This document shows positions 20,688 to 36,628 of a stretch of 64,000 bases of DNA, piece after piece. Each line of letters starts with the position of its first letter. Within the stretch, counting starts at the first letter, position 1. Source of the stretch: Echeneis naucrates. Its lineage: Eukaryota > Chordata > Actinopteri > Carangiformes > Echeneidae. The stretch is taken from the NCBI RefSeq assembly GCF_900963305.1, contig NC_042515.1, positions 10,847,623-10,911,622 of the forward strand. The letters run 5' to 3'. The notes under the pieces are model-generated. The model saw nothing but the letters and a program-made list of their open reading frames with translations, was not told the origin of the DNA and ran no database searches. The translations under genes and the position numbers were made by a program.

Positions 20688-21358
20688 GGTCAGGTGTAAT
20701 GGTTTTCAGCTTAACGATGTGTTATTGAATCTCTGTGTGGATGTTGTTATGCCGCTCAGTCTCTAATGTGCCTCATGGTCGACACAGATGTCGTCTGTCT
20801 GGTCAGGTGTCTGCTTAGCCATTGTTGATGCTTCAGCCAGTGATTGGAAGAACAAGACCTAAAACTAACGCAAAACAGAAAGACAACGTGATTAACAAGT
20901 GGTTATTTGGCAAAAAAGAAGAAGAAGAAACTTTTACCTTGTGTGTTATATGTGATTTTATTGGATTTAATAATGGAGTTAACTGCAGCAAAAAAAAAAA
21001 AAAAAGTGGTAAAATATGATTCCTATTTTGTTTCTGACCCTGATGATTTGTGTAAATCCTTGACAAAAAAAAACATCTAACATTTTACTTTTGGCATATA
21101 CCACCCTCGATTTCATTCAAACCATAGCTGACTCTGCCAGCAGGGTTGCGGTAGGTGTTTGGGGCAGGATGTGGGTAGCAAAGGCACATGAGGAAACTTG
21201 ATAAAATACAGTGGAATACTAACCACTCACACTGTAATGTGCATTGCGAGGAAATGTTTTGGTAGTGTGTTCAAACGTCAAAAATCAAACTTACACCTAC
21301 CCACACACACACAGGTTCCATAAATATCCACTGGATCCAGGACTCGGTGCATGTACCT

Positions 21359-21411
<53 letters not shown>

Positions 21412-22712
21412 AGCACATCCCAAGAGAGTGAAGAGCAATTTATCCTTATAAAAAAATGAATATTCTATTTGTTTTAAAGCAGTGTTACACAAGAAGGTAG
21501 TGAAAATGTGAAGAAAAAAAAAAGACACATGATCCATTCCTCTCTTCTCAGTGGATCCTTTCTGCTTGTGCTCTTAATGAGGAACATGTGCAGCTGAGGC
21601 AAACAACCAATCAAAACCAAAGGCTGTGTGTAGTCATTGCTGTTGTCCGGTTAATAACCCCTGCACACCGTAGCGACGCTGCACGCACTCATTTTTTTGT
21701 TGCAGTTAATCATTTTATGGTTTGAATGCTGTGTGTTACTGATACATTGCATTGTTATTGTTATTTTTAGTCAACATGCACTGTATCGCAGCTGTCCTGT
21801 ACAAACAGCTGAACTACTAATCCTGCCAACGTGACCAGGTCCTCCCACTTGTGTCCTCTCAGATTAGGATGCAGACATACCTTAACATGTAACATGCATG
21901 AGTTCAGAGGTGAGCTGCAGCGGGCTGGGGCTAGCTAGAGAAGGGGAAAATTTCATTGGAAGAGGCGGCATTTCCTCCAGTGTCTGTCCCTCCTCCTCCT
22001 CCTCTTCTGCTTCCCCCTTTAGCAATGCAGGTACTGCACAGGCTGTTTACATTGACAAAACTGGCATTTTCTCTGAAGACAGCCTCCACACAACATTGTA
22101 TCCCTGTCCCAGCAGCAACCAGGAGATCCCTTTTCCGTTCTGCGATTGCCTTCCAGAAACTACTCACCCCCTCTGTCTTGCCCTTTCTTGTATTTCACAC
22201 AACAGAGGCTGTTCTTGGGATGCTGCAAAGAGAGATCAGTGCGGCAGGCTCCCTCCCCCCTCTCTCTGCAATTGGTCTGATGGGTTCAAGAGGACAGACG
22301 TGGTTGGCTCCCTGAGCTGTCTATTTGGTTTTGCAGGGATGAGAATGGGATTTAATGGCTCTGCACACCATATGCTGTCAGACCCATGTGAATGACTGCA
22401 TCCGGGTAGCAGGTCTGAGGGTTTTAACCCTATGATGTCTTTTTCTGACTCACAGTGACTTAAATTCACGCTGTCAGAAACACACAAATAGCACACAAGA
22501 ATAATGGACCAATCACTTTGAAGGGCTTATTTATTTATTATTTGTGAAGGATTTCTTCAGTTATTCACAAAACATAAACACATTTTCCATAAGAATTACT
22601 TCAACAGTCTTGAGCATTAACTATTGAACGCTATCATGTTTTATTATGTAATATAATATAAATGCATATATCACTGAATCATTGAGTGAAATTTTTTTCT
22701 TTTATTGAGTCT
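20688..22712. other. Intergenic, c3orf18 to calml6
   Basis: No supportable exon. It holds A-runs at about 20990-21005 and a (CA)n tract at 21366-21409. A 165-codon open frame at 21898-22395 (+) is low-complexity at the start and resembles no family. TTTATT copies near 22528-22536 are possible calml6 poly(A) signals on the minus strand. Upstream sequence near 20.7-20.9 kb may hold the c3orf18 promoter. Confidence 0.5.
21366..21409. repeat. (CA)n microsatellite
   Basis: About 22 uninterrupted CA units. Confidence 0.95.
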
Positions 22713-25506
22713 TCAGCTCATTTTGAATAAGTTTCCGGTCATCATGGCCACAAATTCTGAAAGATTCAAAATCAGCAATAAGCAGTATGATATTTTCATT
22801 ATTTATGTCATCAGCTAAGAACACATTTTTGAATATAGCTGTGTATTTGTAGATTCTTTTACATGTAAAAGTCCTGTGAATACAATGCCATAAATTATGA
22901 TTAATAACATGCCATTTTCACAAGTTGTTTTTCTAAAGTACAAAACTTGGTAGCTTAAAAAGAATTCTTGAGTTAAAATAGTCCAATATTTTGCATAAAT
23001 GTTCAGTTTGTGAAGAAGGCAACAAAGTTCATAATAGTAGTAAATAATGAATAGCAATATATTCATTTTCAATATCATAACATAATAGATTCATCTTGTT
23101 ATTAATGAGCATCTCATTTTCTGATTCTGACAAATGGAAATTATCTCCATAAATCAGGAGAAATATTTCTAAAAATAAAAAATGGATTGGCCAAGTCAGA
23201 ATGGTTATTGTATGCAAAGACATCTATGGCCGAATAACATTAAATATATTGTAAAATGATTTAATTTAATTTTACATAACATTAAATGAGCATGTACCTC
23301 CATAGTCAATTGTCCCATCTCCATCTCTATCTGCTTCCTTCATCATCTGTTCTGCTTCAATCTCATTTAGTGGTTCTCCTGCATTCATCAGTACATATCT
23401 GCAAAAAAAAAAAAAAGAAAAAAATTAAACATGCAGGAAAAGCTCAAAGCAGCACAAGTGTCTTTTTGTAATGAATGTTATTCTTACTTGAGTGTGTTCC
23501 AGTCAATATATCCCTTGGCCTCTTTATCAAATACTTTAAAAGCAGCTCGGAGCTGAGCATCCTGGTTTTTGGTTCTTTCGTGGTATAGTGCCATCAGACC
23601 CAGGAAACTGTCACAGTTGAAAATACCTTTACCTTGAATGCCACAAAAATAACGGACAGTGTGTTAGACAGACAGACAGCAAACAGAACATAAGTGCATA
23701 CCAAAGAAGACATTGGGAAGCATGTATGTAGTGAAATGAAAAGTGATCAAGTTCAACCTCAGCCTTTGTCATTCGTCCATCCTAGCCAATAAAAAATCCA
23801 ACCATATAATTTAAATGTACTTTGCTTAATTGTTTCCAAAGTCTTAAAATTCTTGCATTTGTATAAATATGCACAAGAATTGAGGATAGGACTAGATACA
23901 GACAAAGGAGAAAAATGAAAGATAAAAATGTAAGACAAAAGGAAATAGGAAACAGGAAATTAAGTGGCAGACTATATCCTCCAACGTAACAGACAAAGTA
24001 ACTCAGATTTAGCTAAAATGTGGTAAATATGTTAAAAAGGGGCTTAATTTGACATGAAAGATATAAATAATGCGATGAAGGCAGAAAATCCCAATACAGT
24101 AGATATCAGTACATAATAAATAACATGTTCAGCAGTGGCTGGATATAAACTTTTACTCTTTTATATTTTTTCATATCATTTATCTTTACACTTGGCATGG
24201 TATGATATGTTTGGTTTTATTGGGGATCTCAATATTGGAACAACATTGAAACATTAAGAAAAAGATGTGAATTTACAATCAGTATGGGCTCTAAAGGACC
24301 CGAATTAAACAAATAACTAGGCTAAATAAAGTAAATAAGCACGCGCCCTGGTCTTTAACTGCTCAAAGAAAATCTATCAACGACTTCACAGTTATTAGAT
24401 TCCAATCGTCGTTTTATTCCGAGCGTCATACATCAACCGCACACAATGAAACACTGCCATCTACTGATTAACATGGATTATTTCACCAAACACAATGCTG
24501 CAGTGTTTTATAATGTGCTCTCTTATAAAGCAGTTTGGAGGATGTTATTTTCTTGAGAAAATAAGCCTGAGCCTACTATTGAAATTTACATCCAACCCAG
24601 TCAGAATAAGTGGAAAAGATCTATCTTACTAATGGTCAGATTATAGTTATAGAAGCTAATTTAGCACTTTACCTCAAGCATTCATTATTTGTTCTGGTCA
24701 GATAAACAATCCGCTAACATCCTGAGCTCTGGGTGCAGATCAGGACACACACAGGACTTTGCTTATTGGCTTTTTGAAACAGGTATGCATGTAATTTATG
24801 TAAATTGCACCAATTTATAACAACAGTCAGTCTTTGCCATCACTAAAATCATCACTGTTAAAAGAAAGATAAATTAGCTACTTTCTGACAGAGTAACCAA
24901 CACAAAAAACAATGCCATATACTTCCCTAAAGCGAATATTATGGCGTTGCTGTTGGACTTGACTACAATTTATTATGCTGGCATACGCAATAAATGCACA
25001 GTGGTGTGTGAGAAGCAGGTTCTCTATCAACTTAAAATGAGTTAATGTCCCATAAAAGTCAAAAAGCCAGATCAAAATGTTTTAGGTAGATAGATTTAGG
25101 TAGAATAATACTAATAATAGTCCTAAGTTTGCATTACAGCCATGGCAAGCTTATATTCACCATCTTTGTCCACGTCCTTGGCCATTTGGCTGAGCTCTCT
25201 CTTTGTAGGATTGATTCCCATTAAACTCATCACCCTCTCCAGCTCCTGCGTCTTCACATCTCCATTTCCCTCTTCGTCAAACATCTCGAAAACACCTTTA
25301 TACTCTTTGATCTGCTCTTGTGTTAGTTTGCTGGCCTAGAAAAAAATAAGGGACTTGTGAAATTTCACATTGGTTGTTAGAAAGATTTGTACAAAAGAGT
25401 AAAGATTACCAAGTCAAATCTTCTGGGAGTGCTTCTTGGCAAATTTAATAATGTCAACTATATAAATTAAAATGTACTAACTTCTTTGTCATAAGGTACT
25501 CACCAT
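22713..25506 (-). CDS. calml6: Calglandulin-like EF-hand protein
   Basis: Calmodulin-family Ca2+-binding protein, orthologue of calglandulin / human CALML6. Coding exons (minus): 25504-25506, 25161-25335, 23488-23632, 23298-23398, 22713-22756 (stop TGA), 155 aa, the usual calglandulin length. The first coding exon holds only the ATG, as in calmodulin genes. Conserved runs include EYKGVFEMFDEEGNGDVKT, GYIDWNTLKYVLMNAGEPL and EFVAMMTG. EF loop 1 (DEEGNGDVKTQE) and loop 4 (DRDGDGTIDYGE) keep the -Z Glu at position 12. Loop 2 (Cys at 12) and loop 3 (Thr at 12) are degenerate, as in known calglandulins. The usual YEEF of loop 4 is YGEF here. It lies divergently next to gnb1; CALML6 is also close to GNB1 in human, which supports the assignment. 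Confidence 0.95.
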
Positions 25507-26215
25507 TTGTGCTGATAGAACAAACAGATGAAGACACGCTCTGTAAGGATAGTAAGGACTGTAAGGCAGAGTGACAGGATATCTTTGCCTCATTATTTCT
25601 ACACTTTTAATGTTCTTTCCCCAGAGCTTAGAAAAGCTGGCTTCAAGACCTTTTATGGCACTTAGAGGATGGACTTGCTAATCATAGATGACAAATATTT
25701 GGATGCTGATCTCAACCAACAGTTTGTAAACAGCATATTATTAAATTTGGAATTTGTCAAAATATATCATTCTTAAAGCAAGTGAACTGGAAAGGGCTAA
25801 AAACAAAAAAATAATAAATGTAAGCAGTCATATTGATTTTCTGTGACCTCAGCATCACATGTTCCACTTATGGGAGCAGCAATTAGCTTGCTGGAAGCCA
25901 TTAGCAGGTGTTTGTGAACCCCCCCAGTGAATATCATGAAAGCAGACAACCAAATAAGGAGGTACTTAACTCCAAGAAGTTATTTCCAACATTGCAATGG
26001 GAACATTAAGATGCTCACATTTGTTAGCCAAGGGGAAGAGCTATGAATCTCTCTGTGCCATGAGTCTGAAATGATCCTCGGTATTGATAGAATTTGAAAT
26101 GAGATTCACAGTAAACTAAAAGAAAACTCTAACAAAGAATTTTGTTTGGACTTTATGTGTACCACAGCTGATAGTAACTTTACCATTTGATAAACAATAA
26201 ACAACACTTTTTTGC

Positions 26216-26216
<1 letters not shown>

Positions 26217-26257
<41 letters not shown>

Positions 26258-26262
26258 TTTTT
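26217..26262. repeat. (TA)n microsatellite joined to a T-run
   Basis: About 12 TA units followed by 23 Ts. Confidence 0.9.
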
Positions 26263-26867
26263 TGCACTGCCATGATCGGCATGATCGGCAGCATGTTCAC
26301 CAAATTCGAGTTTCAACTTATCAAAGGCTTGCCATAACAAAGAAGAGCAAGATTAAATCATAGTTCCAGAAAGACAGAATAAAAAAAGGATTTGCTGGTT
26401 AGGCTTACTATTTCTTGTGTCAAAAGAACTGAAAAGAGAGTTTGCTTGATACATGAAGGTCTCAATCATTGGTGCTACATTTGTTGCCAATTTAAATTCA
26501 GGCACATTAGAACTTATGTATCTGCAAAGAAAAAGGTATGATTAGGCAAAGGAATACAGACATATTGTTTTCCTTCTTGCTTCTGTATCTTTTAATATAC
26601 TTGTCTTCTTTCTGCTACTAAATAAACCTTGTAGTGAAATTGTTCTTTTTTTTTTTTTTTTGCTACTACATTTTCCAAGTTCAGAAGTGCACTTTTTTGT
26701 CTTCAATAGCAAATATAACAACACACCAATATGTAATTAAATGCTTAATGATGGAATATAATAGATATTTTATGTATGGTGGTATGGAAGTAAAGGTAGT
26801 TGGATATTAGCTGGCGGAGGACAGATGAACAGGAAGACGGCAGGCATTGTGTCACCTGAATGTCTAT

Positions 26868-27110
26868 CAAATCAAATCAAATTTATTTATTATATAACAC
26901 AGAATCATAACGAAGTTACACCAAGGCACTTTAGACACAGAGCGGGTCTAGACCAAACTCTGCGTTGTTAAAGAAACCCAACATATCCCTCCAAGAGCAA
27001 GCGCTTGGCCGCAGTGGCAAGGAAAAACTTCCTTTCAGAGGCAGCAACCTCGGACAGAACCGGGTTCAGGGAGGGCGGCCATCTGCCTCGACTGAGAGAG
27101 ATGAAGATCA
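26868..27110 (+). repeat. Teleost dispersed repeat
   Basis: Begins with TCAAATCAAATCAAATTTATT. It continues with GCAAGCGCTTGGCCGCAGTGG, GGCAAGGAAAAACTTCCTTT, AACCTCGGACAGAACCGGG and GGGAGGGCGGCCATCTGCC. This is the pattern of a repeat widespread in fish genomes, recognised from memory; I do not assign a superfamily. Confidence 0.65.
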
Positions 27111-27639
27111 GCTGTTTGCTGAATGAAAGAGGGAGGATAAAGGAAACACAAGGAGGAATCAGTGTCAGGTACTAGTTGCATGGTACCTAGTGGTGCTTTT
27201 TGTTTGTTTCTGATTTTTTACTTGTTCCAGCCAACATCTTAAACAGACGTATAGCTTTATAGCACACAGATAATTCATAACCCCCTGTGTCATGTCAGGA
27301 AAATGGATGTTTATTCACCTGTAACAGCTTCCTGGAATTGAACCACAGGAACCAGAGCCAATGGCTTTAGTGCAGAGTCGCTGAAGTGAGAGGTGTTTGT
27401 ATTTGGATCAGTGTTTACATGACTGACACACACAAAATGATTTGTCATTTTCACATACACACAAATTCCCCCAAAAAACAAACAAAACAGAACATTGATA
27501 TCATCACACTGATCACCTACGGCCATTATATATTGCTGCCACTGCTGTTACACAGAGCCCTGTGGAAATCTTCATACCACTTCCTATTTTAGGAGCCAAG
27601 TTGGGGCCCGACGGACTCAGCCTTAAAAAACAAAGCCTT

Positions 27640-28316
27640 AAAGACTGACTGGTTTGCGGGAGGAGGAGTCGGGACGGACGGGAGGGGGGGGGGTGCAATA
27701 GAAAACCATGTTTAATGTGCTTTCCCCCGAAACGCACAAACACACAAACCCCAGAGACAAAGTGATAAACGGTAGTCAAAGTGACCGATCTCGCCTAAAA
27801 ACAAAATAACCCTCCAGCTGCGGCTCCCTCCTCGCCGCCGCCGCCGCTGCAGCGTGGGGTTTCCCGGCGCTGACTGCAGGGTTACCGCGCCCATCTCGTC
27901 GCTCGACGGCCGGAGCGAAGAGAGTCTCCTCTGGAAGTTAAAGCTTCACCAACCACAGAAAAAAGGGCTGGTGGGGAGGAGGGGAGAAAGAGAGAAGACT
28001 GTCTGGTTTGACTTCAGAGTGGCTTAAAAAGAGTTGTGTTTTTGTCTGGACGGGTCTGTGTGTGTGTGTGTGTGTGTGTGATTCTTCGGTGGGTGTGACC
28101 CCCCCCACCCCACCCCTCCCCAGTTGGCTGACGGAGGTTGTCGAGCTCCGGCTGTGGCTGAGATCGGGAAGGGCTGCTCCTCGGAAAACTGACGCTAGCT
28201 GGCTAGCTAGTTAGAAAGCTAGCGCCGCGGTGTCCGTTGATGCGTGGATCGGAGGTATACGCCGCCCTGTTTTCCAGTCAATGCCAAAGCGCAAAAACAA
28301 ACGCAAATTGAATCAG
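27640..28316 (+). promoter_or_regulatory. gnb1: gnb1 promoter region and 5'UTR exon
   Basis: A CpG-rich block with GCC-repeat-like sequence (27831-27850), a (GT)n tract at 28055-28080 and a C-rich run near 28100. It ends in a strong donor, AATCAG|GTAAGG, at 28316/28317. No coding frame continues past it except a short upstream ORF. It is the natural first exon for gnb1, whose start codon lies downstream in an exon beginning at 33329. The transcription start and any further 5'UTR exons are not visible. GCTAGC palindromes cluster at 28190-28225. Confidence 0.65.
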
Positions 28317-29091
28317 GTAAGGCGAAATGCGGCGACGGGCACGTCGGTTGTGTGTATTTGGTGTTTTGCGTTGATGGCATCGGCGGATGAATTGTGGCGG
28401 AATTGAGCTGCCCGGGGGTGGGGTAGCGGGCGAGGGCTAGCTTCGTAGCCGTTTAGTTAGCTGCGGCTAGCTAACGTTAAATTGGGTAATTATGAATCTT
28501 ACAATAAGCAAATATATATGTAGCCAAGGCAAAAGGGAGTCCACAGCAGTGGATCCTGGCTCCTAATATTGACAGAAGATTAGCAGGTTGGGTTGGGTTA
28601 ATCTGTTATTGGCTCTTAAATTCAGCCCATTGAGCCCGTTGGGTTAACTACGGATACTGTCAGCGAAGCTCCGGGCTGTAACCTTAATATTGGCCGCTGA
28701 GGCTCGATGGCAGTGATGGCCCAGCGGAGGAGCTCCCTGGCCTAAAAAAAATAATACTGTATTTAAAGTAAAGAGCAGCCAGTGGCCAAGAGGGACTGAG
28801 GTGAACTGTGGTGTTAATGTTAGCACCTGAACTTTTATAGTCGGTATCGGATCGCTTTAATGGGGCCTAGTCGAAATCTTCCATTTAAAGATGTTGCTGT
28901 CAGTGGATGATGACACACTGGGCTGGGCTGCAAACAATAAACGTCCCGTAAACAAATAATCCGAAAATAAATGTTAAATGCGGTAGTAGAAGCAGCTTGC
29001 ATCTGTAGTTAAATCGAAGTGTGTACACATGATTGAATATAGATGTATCAGCCACACAGTCTCAGCGTCAGTTACAGTAGCCGCGTTAACA

Positions 29092-29128
<37 letters not shown>

Positions 29129-32100
29129 GCCGAACTAATAAGTTAGCATATTGCTACCTCCCTGCAACGAAGCGGCCACGGCAGTGCAGCGCCTTCAACT
29201 TGGGTTTGTAACATTTCTTATGTATCGCCAGTTTGCCATTTGGCTGCTATTTCCAGATGGGCGATAGATGGTAATTTAACTTGTGAAAAATCGCCCGCAT
29301 CTATTGCATTTGGTGCCGTACTGAAGTCAAACAGGCCACCGCCGCCCGACCTTGCAGTTTTTCCAGGCTCGGCTACACCAAAAGATTCGAGCAGCAAAAA
29401 AATATATACACCGATATGTTTTAATCGAATCAGTCAGACACTGTCAGCTTTAATGAGATTGGTGCTATCTAAGTAAGTGGATTTCTGGAGGCCAGCAAAC
29501 AGCGAGGTTGTGGGTTTAAGAAGTGTTGGCTGAAAAGCTAACTACATAGCACTCCATGTACTTGCGGAAGAGCAGCAGTCTAGCCCAAAGTAGCACCGGG
29601 TACGTTATTTTTTGCTACATCTTGCCAACTGTTGAGTTTGCCCGCCTTGAATTGTAACTGCTATCAGGTGTAATGGCCCTTATTTGCAATCGGGCGTTGT
29701 TGTAAAATCACAAGTCGAAATGATTCCCACCACAGTTGATTTAGTATATTGCTTTCCTGAATGGTAGCTCTGCCCTGCCTGCAGGCCTGCGCTGTCAAGC
29801 CTGCTAGCAAGCTAACTAGCGGACAGCAGTCTGCAAGATGGCGTTTCGCTGCATCTTCTCAGATTTCTATCAGTGCAAGTCATATTATCCTTACTGTGTG
29901 CAGCGTTCAGTACATCTAACAATTAGATTATGCTTTGTCAGATACTAGTAATCCCAACACTCCCTATTTTTGCCACATCATGGGGCTGTATTAGAATCAA
30001 ATTTCTCCTGAAATGTGAGTAACCTCTGAAGAGCAACCTTATAAACAAATTAGTAGCAACCTGGCTGAAACAGCTATCTGACGGCTATTTAAATACAATG
30101 CAAAGTGTCCCACTGTTAAAGGCAAATCACAGTACTGCACACAGCCACTGAGTCAACTCAGTAAACCACATAGTGCTGTGTGAACATGTGCACACAAATC
30201 ACTAAATGTATATGTTAGGCATGCTCCTGACATGCACTTATACCGCTCTCTCATCCATTACTATGACATGTGTATTCAGTTTGCAAATATTCTTTGAAAA
30301 TGAATCTTCATCTTAGTGTATTATAGAAACAGTGGTACTACTGTACAGTATTGGGTCACACTGGGCAAGGGAGAGCTGTATCAGGCTTGCGGTTTCACTG
30401 GCATGGTGAAAATCCAGGCACTTAAGCATGTTGTGTATGTAAAATAAATAAATAAGATTAAATTCATCCTTTTATAATTGGGGAAAACATGTTTTTAATG
30501 CCTGGCCTGGCTTTGCCAGCTGTTTGTGTTGGTGAACATAGATGAGATTAGAGACTCTCATTGACTGAGGATTTTAGCTTTTAGGATTATGGAGTTGCTC
30601 AGTGATATTGCTGGTTACGGTTTTTTCTATGATCCAGCTTTAGCTGCAAAACATGGCATTATCATTGTTTAGCAGTGCAGATAAGCTGAATTGTCCTTTG
30701 AGAACATAGGTATACTTAACTTCATCACAGCAAGATGTCTTTTTTTGTTGTTGTTGTTTTTTAGGAATGTAACAGAAAATGTTCAGGACACCTTTTGAAA
30801 TAAGCAGACAAAGACTGCACATAAGGGACCTGAGAACAAGCTAGTGAGTTACAACTCCAGGCTGTTTGCCACTGCTCATTGTTTATCATGCAGTCAGCTG
30901 ACCCTGATCAGGCGCTTGGAAAAGAGAAGTGATGAGGGAGAGGAACCTTAACTGTAAGCATCCACAGAAGCCAATGGGAAATAATATTTCAGATTGTGGG
31001 AAATTAAGTCCAGACTATCCAACCGCTTGGATTTAGTGCAGCAGTTTAAGGGTTTGCAGAGAAGGATTCAAGAATCAAAAGTGACTGAATTTTGACTAAG
31101 AGCAAAATGTATGCATTTAATATCACTGAATGGTGTTCATCTTAATCGCCATTGAAAAGGTTCACCCTTACACAGTGACAGAAATATGTGAAAGCTTACA
31201 TTTGATCAATGCAGTCAATGATTTTTTATTTTTTTTTTTATTTTTATTTTTTTAAGTAGTCATTATAGGTGACATTATTTTGTCCATACATAACTTTATT
31301 TGCACATGGGTTAAATGCATCAAATTGGATTTTATATTTCCTTTTTGTCCTTTCACGGCTAAATGTTGTTTCAGTAATTATGGTGTATGGAGAGATTGAC
31401 AATACTGTTATATACTACTTTAGGGATTATTAATTTTTAAAAGAAGGGAAAAAATCATTTCAGCTCAACTGAAAATAAACAATTCAAATTGGATTTCATT
31501 TTCTCAGAGGGAAAAAAGCTGAAAATGTTTTAAATTCTGTAATGTTTTCTGTGCGGTTCAAGGTGAACATGGCTTTCCACTGTCACTTGTTGATGCTGTA
31601 TAATAATTACGTTCCATGACACATTCATTATTAGATTAATGAGTGTAAGAGGATAACCTGTGTTAAAAAGGTCAACCATTCAGAGGACCTTAAGGACAAC
31701 GTAGTCAGGTAGAAGATTTTCAGTCTTGTCCTGAAACCTCCAGTGACATAGGCCTACTGACTGAGACATCAGGTAAGGTAACTGGGGAGGCAATGTTCCA
31801 ACTAAATGATGCTATGTCAAACTAGGTTAAAACTACATTCAACTTTAGTTTTCTTCAAGACCTGAGTTCATCAGGGCTGTTGTAGTATTTTGTTTTGTAC
31901 TTTGAGTTTATGCAAAAATATGATAGTTTGTTTGTGATTTTTGTTTTTCTTTTTTTTTTTTTTAACTACAGTACTACACTAATGAAGATTTAATTGACAG
32001 TGACAGTAGTTTATGTACTGAGATAATTTAAGAATGTGCTCTTGTATTATACTGTTCAGATGTTAAACATCTCTCAAACATTGCCTTTTAAAGTCAAGTA

Positions 32101-33380
32101 CTGCTACCTTAAATCAACTAGGTACTGAGTGTAACTCATAAATTTCTAATTGTTTTGGGTTTAAATTGTGTGGGACTGCTCAATTTGAAACTGTTTCCTC
32201 AGTGTAGTCAGAAATAATATTGTGTTTGGTCTACCACAAAAAATGTGTGTCACTTTGAGCGTAAACACACACTAGAAGAGTTTGATTAGACACTTATTTC
32301 CTAATGGGGGTCTCTTTGAATTATTTATGGGATAGCTGTGAGCACAGATTTCATCTCCAGGATAGCATGAGTTGGTATAATGACATGACTATTAAACGAA
32401 CAAATGATTGAATTGCTGACTTTATCTAAACGGACAGCATATTGATTGAAATGTTCGCTATCATTGCTGCCACATTGTTGTTGGATTGTTATTATTTACT
32501 GAAATCTCCTTTAGGATAAATTTTCCTGGAATTTGCATCAGTCATCAAAATGGCATATTTGTCAAAGTACACAGTAAAATTCGTAATAGTATGTAACCAA
32601 AATCAGAATGGAAAATTAATATACTTATTCTGTTTAGTTTTAGTTTTTAATTAAATAAATCTGAGGTTTCCATGGAATGTTATTTTGTTCAGTATTACAT
32701 CTGCTTTTGCTCTGATATCACAGTGAATGTAAATTAAGTCAGTATCTTGAGTTTTTGTTGTTTTGTTTTTTTTTTTTAGCTATCCTATAATTACAGTCTT
32801 AAAATAGTTTTTTTAATTTGCTTAGACAATCTGGATGTAGTTTAAGATATGTTTATTATATTGGAATCATGGTACTTGGCACTTACATTTTTAAAATGCT
32901 TTCTGTTAGATGGACTTTAAGTGTATTCAAAGCTCTGTAGAAATATAAGTGGCTTATTGACACTTGGCTAAAATTATGAGTATCCCTTGGATTGAGGTCA
33001 CCAGGATAATAACCGCTTTTCGGATCACTGGAAAGTCATGGCTCAACAGGATTTGTCTGGTTATCTAAATTGTGTGTCAGGATTACAATAGTGACATTGA
33101 AGTGGAAAAGTAAGGTTGAACTGTAAACTGCACCTTTGCGTACAGTTATGTCAGTTGAAAAGTTGAAGACGGTGAGCTTGTGTCATTACCTAATCCTGTA
33201 AAGATGTTGGATTGGGTCTGATGGGGAGTCAGGAGCACGTTGCACATGGTTGAAAGTATGACCTGGAATATAATATACAAATTTGTATTGAATGATTCAA
33301 GTACCTTTGTCTTTTTCTTTTTTTTTAGAACAACAAGTGCCCCTGTAGCTGGAGTAAGGTAATTAAAAAAGCAGACGAAA

Positions 33381-33388
<8 letters not shown>
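28281..33388 (+). other. Upstream ORF overlapping the gnb1 start codon
   Basis: If the exon ending at 28316 joins the exon starting at 33329, an ATG at 28281 opens a 31-codon frame: 36 bases in exon 1 and 60 in exon 2. It begins MPKRKNKRKLNQ and stops with TGA at 33386-33388. The main gnb1 ATG at 33381 lies inside it in another frame. The upstream ATG context is weak (T at -3); the main ATG has A at -3. Depends on the splice being real. Confidence 0.5.
28317..33328 (+). other. gnb1: Intron 1 of gnb1
   Basis: About 5 kb with no supportable coding exon. T-runs lie at 29094-29124, 31221-31256 and 31949-31965. An AAGATGGCG motif (YY1-type) at 29837-29845 sits in a slightly GC-rich patch and could mark an alternative promoter or an intronic element. 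Confidence 0.55.

Positions 33389-36628
<3,240 letters not shown>

Larger units (their letters stand above)
25507..27639. other. Intergenic, calml6 to gnb1
   Basis: No coding exon seen. It contains a (TA)n/T-run at 26217-26262, a T-run at 26647-26661 and a dispersed repeat at 26868-27110. The proximal part may hold the calml6 promoter. Confidence 0.5.

Noticed and set aside
21898-22395. 165-codon open frame on the plus strand
   Set aside because: Begins with Ser-rich low complexity, matches no family I know, and overlapping frames are also open on both strands.
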